In this document: piece by piece, positions 42,903-51,408 of the stretch | How the letters are laid out: each line of letters starts with the position of its first letter | How positions within the stretch are numbered: the first letter of the stretch is position 1 | Assembly (NCBI RefSeq): GCF_000585335.1 | Contig: NZ_KK073872.1 | Span: forward strand, 3,091,283 to 3,155,282 | DNA from: Cloacibacillus evryensis DSM 19522 | GTDB taxonomy: Bacteria; Synergistota; Synergistia; Synergistales; Synergistaceae | Length of the DNA: 64,000 nucleotides | Reading direction: 5' to 3' | Made by a program: the position numbers and the translations under genes | Notes under the pieces: generated by a model | The model's input: only the letters and a program-made list of their open reading frames with translations | The model's database searches: none | What the model was told of the DNA's origin: nothing

Positions 42903-43907
42903 TCAGTTCAACAAAAATCCCGGCAGCAGCTGGTCTCGACTTTGTTCTATAAGCCAGCTAAATCCGGTGATATTGGCCTCGCCATTCACATAGGGGATAA
43001 TGGCGTCAAACCCGCCAACCTTGGTCTTCTCGGTGTAATGGCTATTAAAAACCGTGCCTATTATGCTTTCGTGTTTAAAAATTTCATTGACTTTAAGCTT
43101 TTCCTGTGCCGCTAAGAGAGCCATCTTTGCAGACGTTCCGGTTCCGCACGGGGAACGGTCCACATTTGACGCGCCAAATACTACGCAGTTCTTTGCATTT
43201 TCACCTTCTCTATGAGCGCCAAATTCCACCAACAAGATCTTATTATTTTGCGGAATCAACGGGTGCTGAACTTTAATTTGTCTGTTCGCCTCTTCAAGTA
43301 TCTCCATCCCCAGTCTGCTCATAGCCTCTGCTTCGGACGGAACTACCTCGAAACCTAAATCTTCCGCCTCAATAATAGCGAAGAAACTGCCGCCAAAGCA
43401 GATATCAACCTTAACCTTTCGAGCAAGCGACGGTATATAAAGAGAGCGGCCGGCAGCATAAACAAAGGCGGGGACATTGCGCAGGGTGGCCCCGACAGCC
43501 TCTCCATCTTTGACGTCCACAGATATCGTTACCAAGCCGGCGGGCGTATCGAGAACAACCTCCGTAACAGGTTCCTTTACTGGCACCATCTTCAAATTTA
43601 CCATTGCGGAAGCTAGGCCAATGGAACCATGCCCGCACATTGACACACTCCCCCCTGTATCGCAAAACACAACCCCTGTATCAGCCTCCTCCACTGTAGG
43701 GAGCACCATAACCGCCCCAAACATATTAGCGTGGCCACGGGGCTCCATCATGATAAAACGCCGGAAGTCGTTGTGGTTTTCTCGGAAATCGTTCCACTTA
43801 TCCGCCATGCTGTGCCCTTTGAGCACCGGAGCACCGCCGATCACAATACGTGTCGGTTCGCCGCAAGTATGGGAATCAACAACGGCCACCAGCTTTCCTA
43901 TCTTCAT
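42903..43907 (-). CDS. Proline racemase / 4-hydroxyproline 2-epimerase family protein (copy A)
   Basis: Cofactor-independent racemase of 334 aa. Both catalytic cysteines are present: SVSMCGHGSIGLA near residue 90 and VDRSPCGTGTSAK near 252, which separates it from the dehydratase branch with Thr in place of one Cys. It also shows SHTCGEPTRIV. It should interconvert L- and D-proline or epimerise hydroxyproline. Divergent from the GrdE-like gene, with which it shares a 262-bp AT-rich control region. Paralog at 47739. Confidence 0.9.
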   Translation of the reverse strand: MKIGKLVAVVDSHTCGEPTRIVIGGAPVLKGHSMADKWNDFRENHNDFRRFIMMEPRGHANMFGAVMVLPTVEEADTGVVFCDTGGSVSMCGHGSIGLASAMVNLKMVPVKEPVTEVVLDTPAGLVTISVDVKDGEAVGATLRNVPAFVYAAGRSLYIPSLARKVKVDICFGGSFFAIIEAEDLGFEVVPSEAEAMSRLGMEILEEANRQIKVQHPLIPQNNKILLVEFGAHREGENAKNCVVFGASNVDRSPCGTGTSAKMALLAAQEKLKVNEIFKHESIIGTVFNSHYTEKTKVGGFDAIIPYVNGEANITGFSWLIEQSRDQLLPGFLLN

Positions 43908-44112
43908 TTTATTTCACCTCTCATGAATATTGATACCTCTCATAAAAAGCCAACGGTCCTTTGTTAGAAACCATGTTATTTTTAAGCTGATATAATGTAT
44001 TGAATTATTTTGCTGTATTTTTCTATTTCATTTTAGCCACAAAAAACTAACAGCAAAATTATTCAAGATTATCTAAAAAAATTACCTTATCATTCTTTCA
44101 TAATCTTTAATA

Positions 44113-44134
44113 TGTGTCGTAACGGCCAGACACA
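44113..44134. promoter_or_regulatory. Inverted repeat TGTGTC-N10-GACACA upstream of the GrdE-like gene
   Basis: Perfect 6-bp arms 36 bp before the TTG start, in the shared control region. A candidate site for the cassette's AraC regulator, although AraC sites are more often direct repeats. Confidence 0.35.
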
Positions 44135-44169
44135 GATCTACAGCGATCATAACCAAAGGAGGGAATGTT

Positions 44170-45477
44170 TTGAGACTTGATTTTAAGACCCTCAATATTA
44201 AGGGACTCGAGTGGGGCAAAAAAACGACGGTAATCAACAACGTCTTGTACATTAACCCCATAGAGGCTGTCGTAGCCTGCGGGACTCACCCCTATATTGA
44301 GAATATTACCCTTCACATCGCGCGTCCTGGCGAAAGCATCCGCATCATGCCAGTGAAAGATGTGATCGAACCCCGGTGTAAGACCGGCGAAGAGGGAGCT
44401 ATGTTCCCCGGATTTGTCGGAGAACTTAAGCAAGCTGGTATTGGCGGAACGCTGGCTCTTAAAGGTACGGCTGTTGTTGTAACGGAAAGCAACGACACCA
44501 ACGCTGTTTGCCGTACCGGCGGGTTTATTGATATGACCGGTCCAGCCGCCGAATACTGCCCTTTCTCCGTTTTGTATAACGTCGTGATGAACATACGGGT
44601 AAACGAGGAAGCGCAAGAAAACGACACACGGGTTGTAGATGACGCCTGTAAACTAGCCGGCCTCCGCCTCGCCGTCTATCTCGCCGAACATTGTAGAGAC
44701 ATTAAGCCCGATGAGGCAACAGTTTTCGAGACACCAGAAACGGATCCGTCACTGCCAGGCGTAGTATATGTGATGCAGATGCTGGCGCAGAACCCGCTTA
44801 TAAAAGACTTCTATATTTATGGACAACTTGCTGGGGCAACCATGATACCGACGATACTTCACCCCAACGAGATTTTAGACGGCGCGCTTGTCTCTTTTGT
44901 TGGATCGCACAATACTGTATGTTCGGATAAACAGTATATGTACGAAATACAAAACGCGCCAGTGATCGAAGAATTCTACAGGCTTCACGGCAAAGACGTG
45001 CGTTTTCTCGGCGTTATCGCGCATAACGAAGTCCTGACGTTGCCCGGCAAAATCCGCAACTCTCTTTTTACGACAAAACTCGCGAAGATGCTTGGAGCCG
45101 ACGGAGCGGTACTTGTCACGGAAGGACATGGAAACCCCGATGAGGACATCATGCTGAACGTGAAAAACCTTGAGAATGCCGGGATCAAAACGGTCATCGT
45201 TTCCGATGAGCTCGGAGGCAGGGACGGCAAGAGCCCAGGGTTGGCAGATTGGGTCAAAGAGTGTGACGCAATGGTAAGTGTGGGAAACACCCATGAATTA
45301 TTGGCTATCCCACAAAAAATGGATACCTTCATCGGCAACGAAGCTAGCTCGGAGATACTTCATGTGTCGATAGACCATCAGCCAGAAGAGCCCGATTACT
45401 TCTATACGGAGATGATTCACGTTACCGGTTCGTGCGCTCAGGCCGGGCTTTGCAGTCTCTCAGCCAAATGGATGTAA
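44170..45477 (+). CDS. GrdE-like component B alpha/beta proprotein (glycine/sarcosine/betaine reductase family)
   Basis: 435 aa, aligned throughout with the GrdE/G/I proprotein family: ARPGESIRIMPVKDVIEPR at 51-69, GGFIDMTGPAAEYCPFS at 117-133. Such proteins are cleaved to give a new N-terminal pyruvoyl group that binds the substrate amine as a Schiff base. C251 in SHNTVCSDKQYMYEIQ is in the right place for that cleavage (GrdE uses a Cys near residue 242). The start is TTG, 7 nt after AGGAGG. Directly followed by the GrdB-like gene (15 bp). Substrate unknown; components A and C are not in the window. Confidence 0.87.
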   Translation: MRLDFKTLNIKGLEWGKKTTVINNVLYINPIEAVVACGTHPYIENITLHIARPGESIRIMPVKDVIEPRCKTGEEGAMFPGFVGELKQAGIGGTLALKGTAVVVTESNDTNAVCRTGGFIDMTGPAAEYCPFSVLYNVVMNIRVNEEAQENDTRVVDDACKLAGLRLAVYLAEHCRDIKPDEATVFETPETDPSLPGVVYVMQMLAQNPLIKDFYIYGQLAGATMIPTILHPNEILDGALVSFVGSHNTVCSDKQYMYEIQNAPVIEEFYRLHGKDVRFLGVIAHNEVLTLPGKIRNSLFTTKLAKMLGADGAVLVTEGHGNPDEDIMLNVKNLENAGIKTVIVSDELGGRDGKSPGLADWVKECDAMVSVGNTHELLAIPQKMDTFIGNEASSEILHVSIDHQPEEPDYFYTEMIHVTGSCAQAGLCSLSAKWM

Positions 45478-45492
45478 GGAGGTGTCTATACA

Positions 45493-46779
45493 ATGACATA
45501 TAAAATACTACATTATATAAATCAGTTCTTCGCCGGCGTCGGCGGGGAGGAGACGGCAGACTACGAGCCAGAGATTAAAAAAGGCGCAGTTGGCCCGGGA
45601 CTACAGATCAATAATCTCTTTCAAGGCGAGGCGGAGGTGGTGGCCACCTTCATCTGCGGAGACAACCATTTTGCCACCCATACCGGACAAGTCTTGGAGA
45701 AGTTTGACGCCGTTCTTGAAGAATACCGGCCGGACATCATCATCGCCGGGCCCTCGTTTTATGCAGGACGCTACGGTCTTGCCTGCGGGAACATCATCAA
45801 AGAGGCGGCCAAGGTCCTAAGCATCCCCGGCGTTGCCGGCATGAACGTCGAAAGCCCCGCCGTGGAGATGTTCCGCAGCAACGTCTTCATCATAAAGACA
45901 GGCGATTCCGCGCGTGACATGAAAAACGCTTTGGAGAAAATGGTGCGTTTGGCTGAAAAGCTTCTCCACAAAGAACCGATAAGCGGCGCCGATGAAAATG
46001 GCTATTTCCATAGAGGTTTCAGAAAAAATTTCCGTTTAGAGAAATGCGGCGGCAAGCGTGCCGTAGAAATGCTTCTCCGCAAAATATCCGGCAGGGAATT
46101 CGCCTCCGAGTATATACAGCCAATCCCAGAGAAGGTAGAGGCCGCTCCTCACGTCAAAGATATGAGTAAAGCCACCGTCGCGTTGCTCACGACCGGCGGG
46201 ATGGTCCCAGCGGGAAACCCCGACCACATAGAGGGCTCCGCGGCGACAAAATTTGGTGTATACTCAATGAAAGGGCTTGATGCTCTTGAAAAAGGCAAGG
46301 TCGTCTCCGTTCACGGGGGATATGATACTAGCTTTGCTTATGAAAATCCCAATAGAATCGTACCGCTTGATATTTTGAGAGGCCTGGAAAAAAATGGAAA
46401 AATCGGCAAAGTCCACGATTTTTTCTACAGCACCTCCGGCACAGGAGCTTCCCTGCTAAATGGCGAAGCTTTTGGGCGAGCAATCGCGGAAATGCTGAAT
46501 AAGGCGGGAGTCGACGCTGCAATCATGGTCTCAACTTGAGGATCCTGCACACGTTGCGGAGCAGCGATCACCAAGGAAGTCGAACGTTCGGGAATCCCCT
46601 GCGCGCATATTACGGCTATCGACCCGATAGCGCACACATTTGGAAGCAACAGGATCATACACGGCGACGCCATCCCCCACCCTCTCGCACCCCCCGATGC
46701 AAACCCCAAGGCCGAATATGAGGCACGTAAAACAACTGTTATGAAAGCTCTCCATTCATTGCTTGAGGAGGCTAAATAG
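45493..46779 (+). CDS. GrdB-like component B gamma subunit, selenoprotein (UGA = Sec349)
   Basis: Selenoprotein of 428 aa. The frame appears to stop at TGA 46537-46539, but continues as U-GSCTRCGAAITKEVERSG to TAG at 46779, the hallmark GrdB/F/H sequence around the active selenocysteine (STUG-x-CTRCG). N-terminal HYINQFFAGVGGEE and the HGGYDTSFAYENPNRIVPLD block are also GrdB-like. The Sec attacks the substrate C-N bond held by the pyruvoyl partner and passes a carboxymethyl-type group to selenoprotein A. The length equals GrdB. The substrate is probably proline-related, judging from the two adjacent racemases; this is inference. Confidence 0.9.
46540..46575 (+). promoter_or_regulatory. Candidate bacterial SECIS hairpin after the Sec codon
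   Basis: CGTTGC-gga-GCAGCG (46552-46566, one G-T pair) forms a small stem-loop starting 12 nt after the UGA, flanked by GAT/ATC that may extend it. Position and size fit a bacterial SECIS read by SelB. Confidence 0.5.
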
Positions 46780-46792
46780 GCGGCCGATAAGC

Positions 46793-46840
46793 GCATTTAG
46801 GTTCTGTGGTATTATTACGGGACCTAAATGCTCATTGTTA
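46793..46840 (+). terminator. Hairpin after the GrdB-like gene
   Basis: Perfect 10-bp stem GCATTTAGGT/ACCTAAATGC, then TCATTGTTATTT. It separates the reductase genes from the AraC gene; the T-run is weak, so read-through is possible. Confidence 0.6.
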
Positions 46841-46873
46841 TTTCACGGAAATTCAATGTATGGAGGGATATAG

Positions 46874-47725
46874 ATGGCTGGGAAACGTTCCGTCCAATTA
46901 AAAAAAATCGTTAAACGTTACTGGAAATCGCGCCTTAGTGACGAGATGCGTTTCCTGGCTGCGATGTCTGCAGATGACTTACAGATATCAAGTATTCCCA
47001 AACCTCATTTTCATAATACCTTTACGATGAGCGCTCTGGAAGATGGGAGCCTGCCGATTTCATTCCATGGAGGCACCGTAATCCTGCACCCCGGAGAAAT
47101 GTTGATCATCGGCCATAACATACCCCATATGGTCGACTTGGCCCATATCAACGACGCTTGTTACTACAGGACGGCAACGATAAACGAGAGTCTCCTCGAC
47201 TATTCTGTTCTCGCAAAGATAAAAGAGGCAGAAAACACTATCTCAAAGATATCAGATAAAAGCCTTTGGGAAAAGTTTGTTCGTGAGCAGAGAAACATTG
47301 AAAGCGGCGATACAGACAAAATCAACACCATGAGATCACTTTCCGAGACGATGCTCTCCGAAATATCCAAGAATGTTCTGCTGCGTTTTCAGGTAACATC
47401 GCCATATATAAGGCGAATAATGAAATACATGGAAGATAATTATATGGTTGCACTTAGCCTGGAAGACCTAGCGAAAGAGGTAAACTTGAGCCCCTTTCAT
47501 TTTACTCGATTATTTAAACAAGAAGTGGGGATGTCTCCTCACGCCTACGTCACACAGCTTCGTGTAAACAGGGCACAGGACTTGATACTGCGTGGTGAAT
47601 CGCTGTTAGGAATCGCCTACGAACTGGGGTTTGCGGACCAGAGTCATTTCTCAAGAACCTTTTTAAAACTCACCGGCGTATCGCCGGTAAGGTTTAATAC
47701 GACATCCAAAACAGATGTTATATAG
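46874..47725 (+). CDS. AraC family transcriptional regulator with cupin sensor domain
   Basis: 283 aa. The N-terminal cupin-like domain has HFHNTFTMSALEDG and LHPGEMLIIGHNIPHMVDL; the C-terminal DNA-binding part has SLEDLAKEVNLSPFHFTRLFKQEVGMSPHAY and AYELGFADQSHFSRTF. It lies inside the reductase cassette, so it should sense the substrate and activate the cassette. It precedes the second racemase gene by 13 bp and is probably co-transcribed with it. Confidence 0.9.
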   Translation: MAGKRSVQLKKIVKRYWKSRLSDEMRFLAAMSADDLQISSIPKPHFHNTFTMSALEDGSLPISFHGGTVILHPGEMLIIGHNIPHMVDLAHINDACYYRTATINESLLDYSVLAKIKEAENTISKISDKSLWEKFVREQRNIESGDTDKINTMRSLSETMLSEISKNVLLRFQVTSPYIRRIMKYMEDNYMVALSLEDLAKEVNLSPFHFTRLFKQEVGMSPHAYVTQLRVNRAQDLILRGESLLGIAYELGFADQSHFSRTFLKLTGVSPVRFNTTSKTDVI

Positions 47726-47738
47726 GGAGGTATAAATT

Positions 47739-48749
47739 ATGAACGCAAAACGTATGGCGGCAATTGTAGACACACATACCAGCGGCGCTCCTACAAGAAT
47801 AATTATTGGAGGCGGCCCGCTTCTCAAAGGAGAAACTTTTGCCGACCACTGGCTGGATTTTAAAGAAAACCATGACGATTTTCGCCGTTTTGTAATGTGG
47901 GAACCACACGGACATGACAACATGTTCGGCGCTCTTTTGACGCGCCCTGTAAATCCGGAAGCACATTACGGGATCGTTTTTATGGACAGCGACAGCAGCG
48001 TTTCCATGTGCGGACACGGCTCAATAGGAGTCTCACGTACATTAATAGACTTAGGGATGATCGAGAAAAAAGAACCCTATACAGAGGTAGTACTAGAAGC
48101 TCCGGCTGGGCTGGTAAAAGTCAAAGTCGAGGTAAGAAACGGCGTCGTCGGGGACGTAATTCTGCGAAACGTTCCTTGCTTCGTACAGATGAAGGATGTT
48201 GGGATAACTCTTCCATCTACTGGTCAAAAGATCAAGCTTGATATCGCCTTTGGTGGAAATTATACGGCGATGGTCCCCGCAGATCAGTTCGGCTTCAATA
48301 TCGACCCCAATGAGATAAAGGAGATGATCCCGTTAGGGATAGAGATCCGAGACGCGGTCAACGATCAGATAAAATTCCAACATCCGACCAATCCGGCACT
48401 GAATAAAATAATTCTCACAGAATTCACTTTGGACGCTCCCCAAGGAGAGGCGAAACGCAATTTGGTCACTTGGGCCGCGGGGCAGCTCGCCCGCTCCGCC
48501 TGCGGTACAGGGACAAGCGCGCGTCTGGCCTGCCTGGCAGACAGGCGGCAGCTCGCCCCCGGCGTATGGTTCGACCACGCGGGCGTCACAGGCAGTATTT
48601 TCAACGGTTCATATGAACCCGGCCCAAAGGTCGGCGAATTTAATACCATTATCCCTTACATAAAGGGGCGCTCCTATGTAACCGGTTTCAACTGGCTCAT
48701 CCAGCAGGAAGGCGATGAGTTAGCGGACGGATTCCTTATCAAGAGATAA
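47739..48749 (+). CDS. Proline racemase / hydroxyproline epimerase family protein (copy B)
   Basis: 336 aa; cysteines in SVSMCGHGSIGVS and LARSACGTGTSAR as in copy A. About half of the residues agree with copy A over the length, for example IIPYIKGRSYVTGFNWLIQQ. The VDTHTSGAPTRII opening differs at a position near the active site (usual HTGGEPTR), which may alter specificity. Two copies in one cassette suggest action on two stereoisomers or two related substrates. Confidence 0.88.
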   Translation: MNAKRMAAIVDTHTSGAPTRIIIGGGPLLKGETFADHWLDFKENHDDFRRFVMWEPHGHDNMFGALLTRPVNPEAHYGIVFMDSDSSVSMCGHGSIGVSRTLIDLGMIEKKEPYTEVVLEAPAGLVKVKVEVRNGVVGDVILRNVPCFVQMKDVGITLPSTGQKIKLDIAFGGNYTAMVPADQFGFNIDPNEIKEMIPLGIEIRDAVNDQIKFQHPTNPALNKIILTEFTLDAPQGEAKRNLVTWAAGQLARSACGTGTSARLACLADRRQLAPGVWFDHAGVTGSIFNGSYEPGPKVGEFNTIIPYIKGRSYVTGFNWLIQQEGDELADGFLIKR

Positions 48750-48861
48750 CGAATCTATTTCAGCAAAATTTTATAAAACAGATCATATGTCTCTACGGAG
48801 ATGTACTGTTGGTTTGTTGCTTTTTGAAATAGAAACAAAAAACCAGAAGGGAAGTGATTTT

Positions 48862-50493
48862 ATGAATTATTTGGTAGTTAAAAATCTCGATATTATGGTG
48901 ATCGTTATATACTTTATAGCGGTTATCGGCAATGGCATCTACTGGAGCAGGAAGGCAAAGCAAAGCAACGATTTTCTGCTGGGTGGCAAATCCTTCGGCA
49001 TATTCTCCACTCTCTGTACTCAGGGCGCGACAATGAAAGGCTCTGGGGCTCTGATGGGGTACAGTGCGGGAGCCTACGTCAGCGGGACTGGAGTTCTCAT
49101 TTCCAGCCAATGTTACAGCCTCGGCGCATGGGGAGCCATACTTTCCGGAATTGCACGGAAACTTAAAAAATGTTCCAATATCATAGACATACGCAGCTCA
49201 GGCGATCTTTTTCTCAGAAGGTTCGACAGTCCCCTGCTAAAAAAACTATCGGGACTTGGCGGCGCGTGGCTGGCGCTGTCAATAATGAGTGGAAATATGG
49301 CGGCGGTCGGACTGCTCATACATCTGCTATTTAACAAATACGGGCTAACCTTTGAGGCTTCACTCATTATCGGCATGACAGTTACAATCATCTACACAAC
49401 TCTCGGCGGCCTAGTCTCTGTTGTTCACAACGACGTGCTGCAATGGCTGATCATGACGCCGCTAATCTTCATTGTCGTTCCGGCGATGCTAATAATATAC
49501 GGCGGGGCGACACCGACGGCGATCCATGCCGCGCTGAATGCGGAACAATATTTCTCCTTGAGACCTAACATCTGGTGGCTGGGTTATCTTTTAAGCGGTG
49601 TATTGGCGGCCTGCTGCGACGTAAACCATCTTACAAGATTTATCACCGCCAAAGATGAGAAGACCGCCGTCAAAGGAAGCATGCTTGGCTTCACCTTCTG
49701 CACTCTGCTTGCCGGGCTAGTGATCTTCTTCGGCCTTACTGCGGCGATGCTCATCGAACCATCCGTTGTCGCTTCAAATAAAGACGGCGTGATCCTCGCC
49801 CTTATTTCTAGGATACTGCCAGCAGGCCTCGTCGGCCTCTTTATCGCGGCAACTCTCGCCATGACCATCTCTACGATCGACTCAAACCTCAATACCTCCG
49901 TCCTTTGCATAATGGTCGACATTCTTGAACCCTCGCTGCCCAAGGAAACAACGGAAAAACAGAAACTTTTCTATTGCCGCGTAATCAACTTTATCATCGC
50001 CGGACTCTCAATATTCTTCGTACTTAAAGTCAAGGGGATCGTGGCAATAATGGGAATGGGGTTCAACGTCTACTCTTCGGCGTTCTTTGTTCCGCTTATG
50101 TCCTGCATGTTCTGGAAAAAGGCTACGAGAAACGGCTGCCTTAGCGGGATCGTCTCCGGAGGTCTTATGGCAATCATCGCCATTAACATGAAACTGCCGT
50201 TACCCGTCGTGTTGGGCGTAGCTGTCTCGCTGGTATTGACAATTTTAGTCTCCTTGGTCACCTGCAAAGGCAATGCAAAGAGAGGCCTGCTACCGGGGTT
50301 CAGCGACAGCGGGCAAAAGATCGACCGTCAAGTATTTATAGCTTGTATGCTCGGAGCCTCCGGTTCACTGATTTTTTCTATCGGCGTGGGGATGTGGATA
50401 AACTGGATTTGTATTTTTATTGGCACGGCGGCAATGTATTTCTGCGTACGTATTCTCGATAGAGCGTTTTCAGAGTATCAGCTAAGCGCCTAG
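48862..50493 (+). CDS. Sodium:solute symporter (SSS) family protein
   Basis: Na+-coupled transporter of 543 aa with about thirteen hydrophobic segments. SSS traits are the opening YWSRKAKQSNDFLLGGKS, the loop SGDLFLRRFDSP and ATLAMTISTIDSNLNTSV. ATG 48862 is chosen for GAAGGGAAG upstream; the frame opens earlier at 48787 without a site. Relatives carry proline, betaine or pantothenate. As the last gene of the cassette it is the likely importer of the reductase substrate. Confidence 0.87.
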   Translation: MNYLVVKNLDIMVIVIYFIAVIGNGIYWSRKAKQSNDFLLGGKSFGIFSTLCTQGATMKGSGALMGYSAGAYVSGTGVLISSQCYSLGAWGAILSGIARKLKKCSNIIDIRSSGDLFLRRFDSPLLKKLSGLGGAWLALSIMSGNMAAVGLLIHLLFNKYGLTFEASLIIGMTVTIIYTTLGGLVSVVHNDVLQWLIMTPLIFIVVPAMLIIYGGATPTAIHAALNAEQYFSLRPNIWWLGYLLSGVLAACCDVNHLTRFITAKDEKTAVKGSMLGFTFCTLLAGLVIFFGLTAAMLIEPSVVASNKDGVILALISRILPAGLVGLFIAATLAMTISTIDSNLNTSVLCIMVDILEPSLPKETTEKQKLFYCRVINFIIAGLSIFFVLKVKGIVAIMGMGFNVYSSAFFVPLMSCMFWKKATRNGCLSGIVSGGLMAIIAINMKLPLPVVLGVAVSLVLTILVSLVTCKGNAKRGLLPGFSDSGQKIDRQVFIACMLGASGSLIFSIGVGMWINWICIFIGTAAMYFCVRILDRAFSEYQLSA

Positions 50494-50542
50494 AAGAAAA
50501 ACCAAAAAGGTTTGTCCATTAGCCTGTATCATGCTTCGGAAG

Positions 50543-50576
50543 AGGCCCTGCCGAGGTAAATGGTACGGGCCTTTCT
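50543..50576 (+). terminator. Terminator of the symporter gene
   Basis: AGGCCC/GGGCCT stem with an 18-nt loop and TTCTT tail. Confidence 0.6.
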
Positions 50577-50603
50577 TGATGCGACAGTAAAAACAGGCCA
50601 TAG

Positions 50604-50681
50604 CGCATCTCCGCAGGATCACCGGAAGAAAACCGGCAGATCGCGGGAGCCTTCGGGGAAATTTTCGAAATAGAATCATAG
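50604..50681 (+). pseudogene. Remnant of a hisC 3' end
   Basis: Bases 50604-50672 match the hisC end (42751-42819) at 63 of 69 positions. The translation RISAGSPEENRQIAGAFGEI mirrors RISVGLPEENRQVAGAIEEI of HisC and ends in-frame at TAG 50681. A TAG at 50601-50603 directly precedes it and there is no start or ribosome site, so it is not expressed as a gene. It probably marks the old end of hisC, displaced by insertion of the cassette at 42.9-50.5 kb, or a remnant of a duplicated hisC. Confidence 0.85.
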
Positions 50682-50711
50682 CGGGAAAAATAACGCCCGG
50701 GAGGGACGAAA

Positions 50712-51056
50712 ATGGAAGATTTTATATATTCCTATAAAAAGATGTTCGCCAACTACTTCGTTTTTGAGGGCAGGACCTCGCGGACGGATTACTGGCGGGC
50801 GGCGGCGGTCAATATCGTCATCGGCCTCGCCCTCCTGCTGCTGAGGCACTTTCTACCGGCTTTCGGCCTCATAAGCTATCTCTACGGCCTCGCCGCCGCC
50901 GTACCGGTCCCCGCGCTAACGGCGCGCCGCCTGCACGACGCCGATAAGAGCGGCTGGTGGACGCCGACCGCCTTCTTTCCGGCGCTCAACATCGCGCTGG
51001 TCGCCTATTGCTGTCTGGCGGAGGCAAGCCGCGGCCGGAACAGATTCGGATATTAA
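50712..51056 (+). CDS. DUF805 family small membrane protein
   Basis: 114 aa with three or four hydrophobic segments. The family pattern is clear: YKKMFANYFVFEGRTSRTDYWRA at the start, then PALTARRLHDADKSGWW. Function unknown (inner membrane). GGGAGGG lies before the ATG. It stands alone, directly after the hisC remnant, and returns to the GC-rich composition of the his region. Confidence 0.85.
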   Translation: MEDFIYSYKKMFANYFVFEGRTSRTDYWRAAAVNIVIGLALLLLRHFLPAFGLISYLYGLAAAVPVPALTARRLHDADKSGWWTPTAFFPALNIALVAYCCLAEASRGRNRFGY

Positions 51057-51079
51057 AAAACTGCGGCCTCCGATTACCA

Positions 51080-51229
51080 CTAACGGTACAGTCAAAGACG
51101 ATATACATAAAGAACGCGATCGGCAAGTTATATGAGCAGATCTCGGACAAGCTTGGTATAGAGCCGCTTCATACATACAGTATGAGGGTAGAACTGGGAA
51201 GAGCGCTTCATAATAAAATTGCGCGGTAA
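51080..51229 (+). other. Possible gene remnant after DUF805
   Basis: An open stretch coding for SKTIYIKNAIGKLYEQISDKLG and ending HNKIAR before TAA. It reads like protein sequence but has no start of its own; the frame opens inside the DUF805 gene. Probably the tail of a decayed gene. Unrecognised. Confidence 0.3.
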
Positions 51230-51260
51230 TCTGCGCACTACGCTGAATTACACTTGGTAA

Positions 51261-51304
51261 AGAGAGCTTAACCCTTGGTATTAGCGGGGCAAGCTCCCTT
51301 TTTT
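51261..51304 (+). terminator. Terminator after DUF805/remnant
   Basis: AGAGAGCTT/AAGCTCCCT (one mismatch) followed by TTTTTT. Confidence 0.7.
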
Positions 51305-51348
51305 ACCCATTTTCATGACAAAGTCAGGAGGGACCATCGTCTGCCATG

Positions 51349-51394
51349 ACAAAAACCCTTCGTAAGATGGACTGCTCAGCCTTCCTACGGAGGG
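51349..51394 (-). terminator. Terminator of the saccharopine-dehydrogenase-like operon
   Basis: On the minus strand CCCTCCGTA pairs with TACGAAGGG, then TTTTTGT. The 51057-51408 interval otherwise holds the possible remnant and the plus-strand terminator. Confidence 0.7.
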
Positions 51395-51408
51395 CGTCTT
51401 TTATATAC

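Noticed and set aside
45493-46539. GrdB-like gene as a truncated or nonsense-mutated pseudogene
   Set aside because: The codon is TGA exactly at the conserved Sec position and the frame continues with conserved GrdB sequence to a TAG; selenocysteine is the better explanation.
44170-46779. Identification as D-proline reductase PrdA/PrdB
   Set aside because: The Sec subunit is 428 aa with the GrdB-type UGSCTRCG motif; PrdB is about 240 aa with a different motif, and the proprotein matches GrdE in length and order.
42838-50603. Integrative element with its own integrase
   Set aside because: No integrase, recombinase or transposase was found between the hisC copies, so only the junction evidence is reported.
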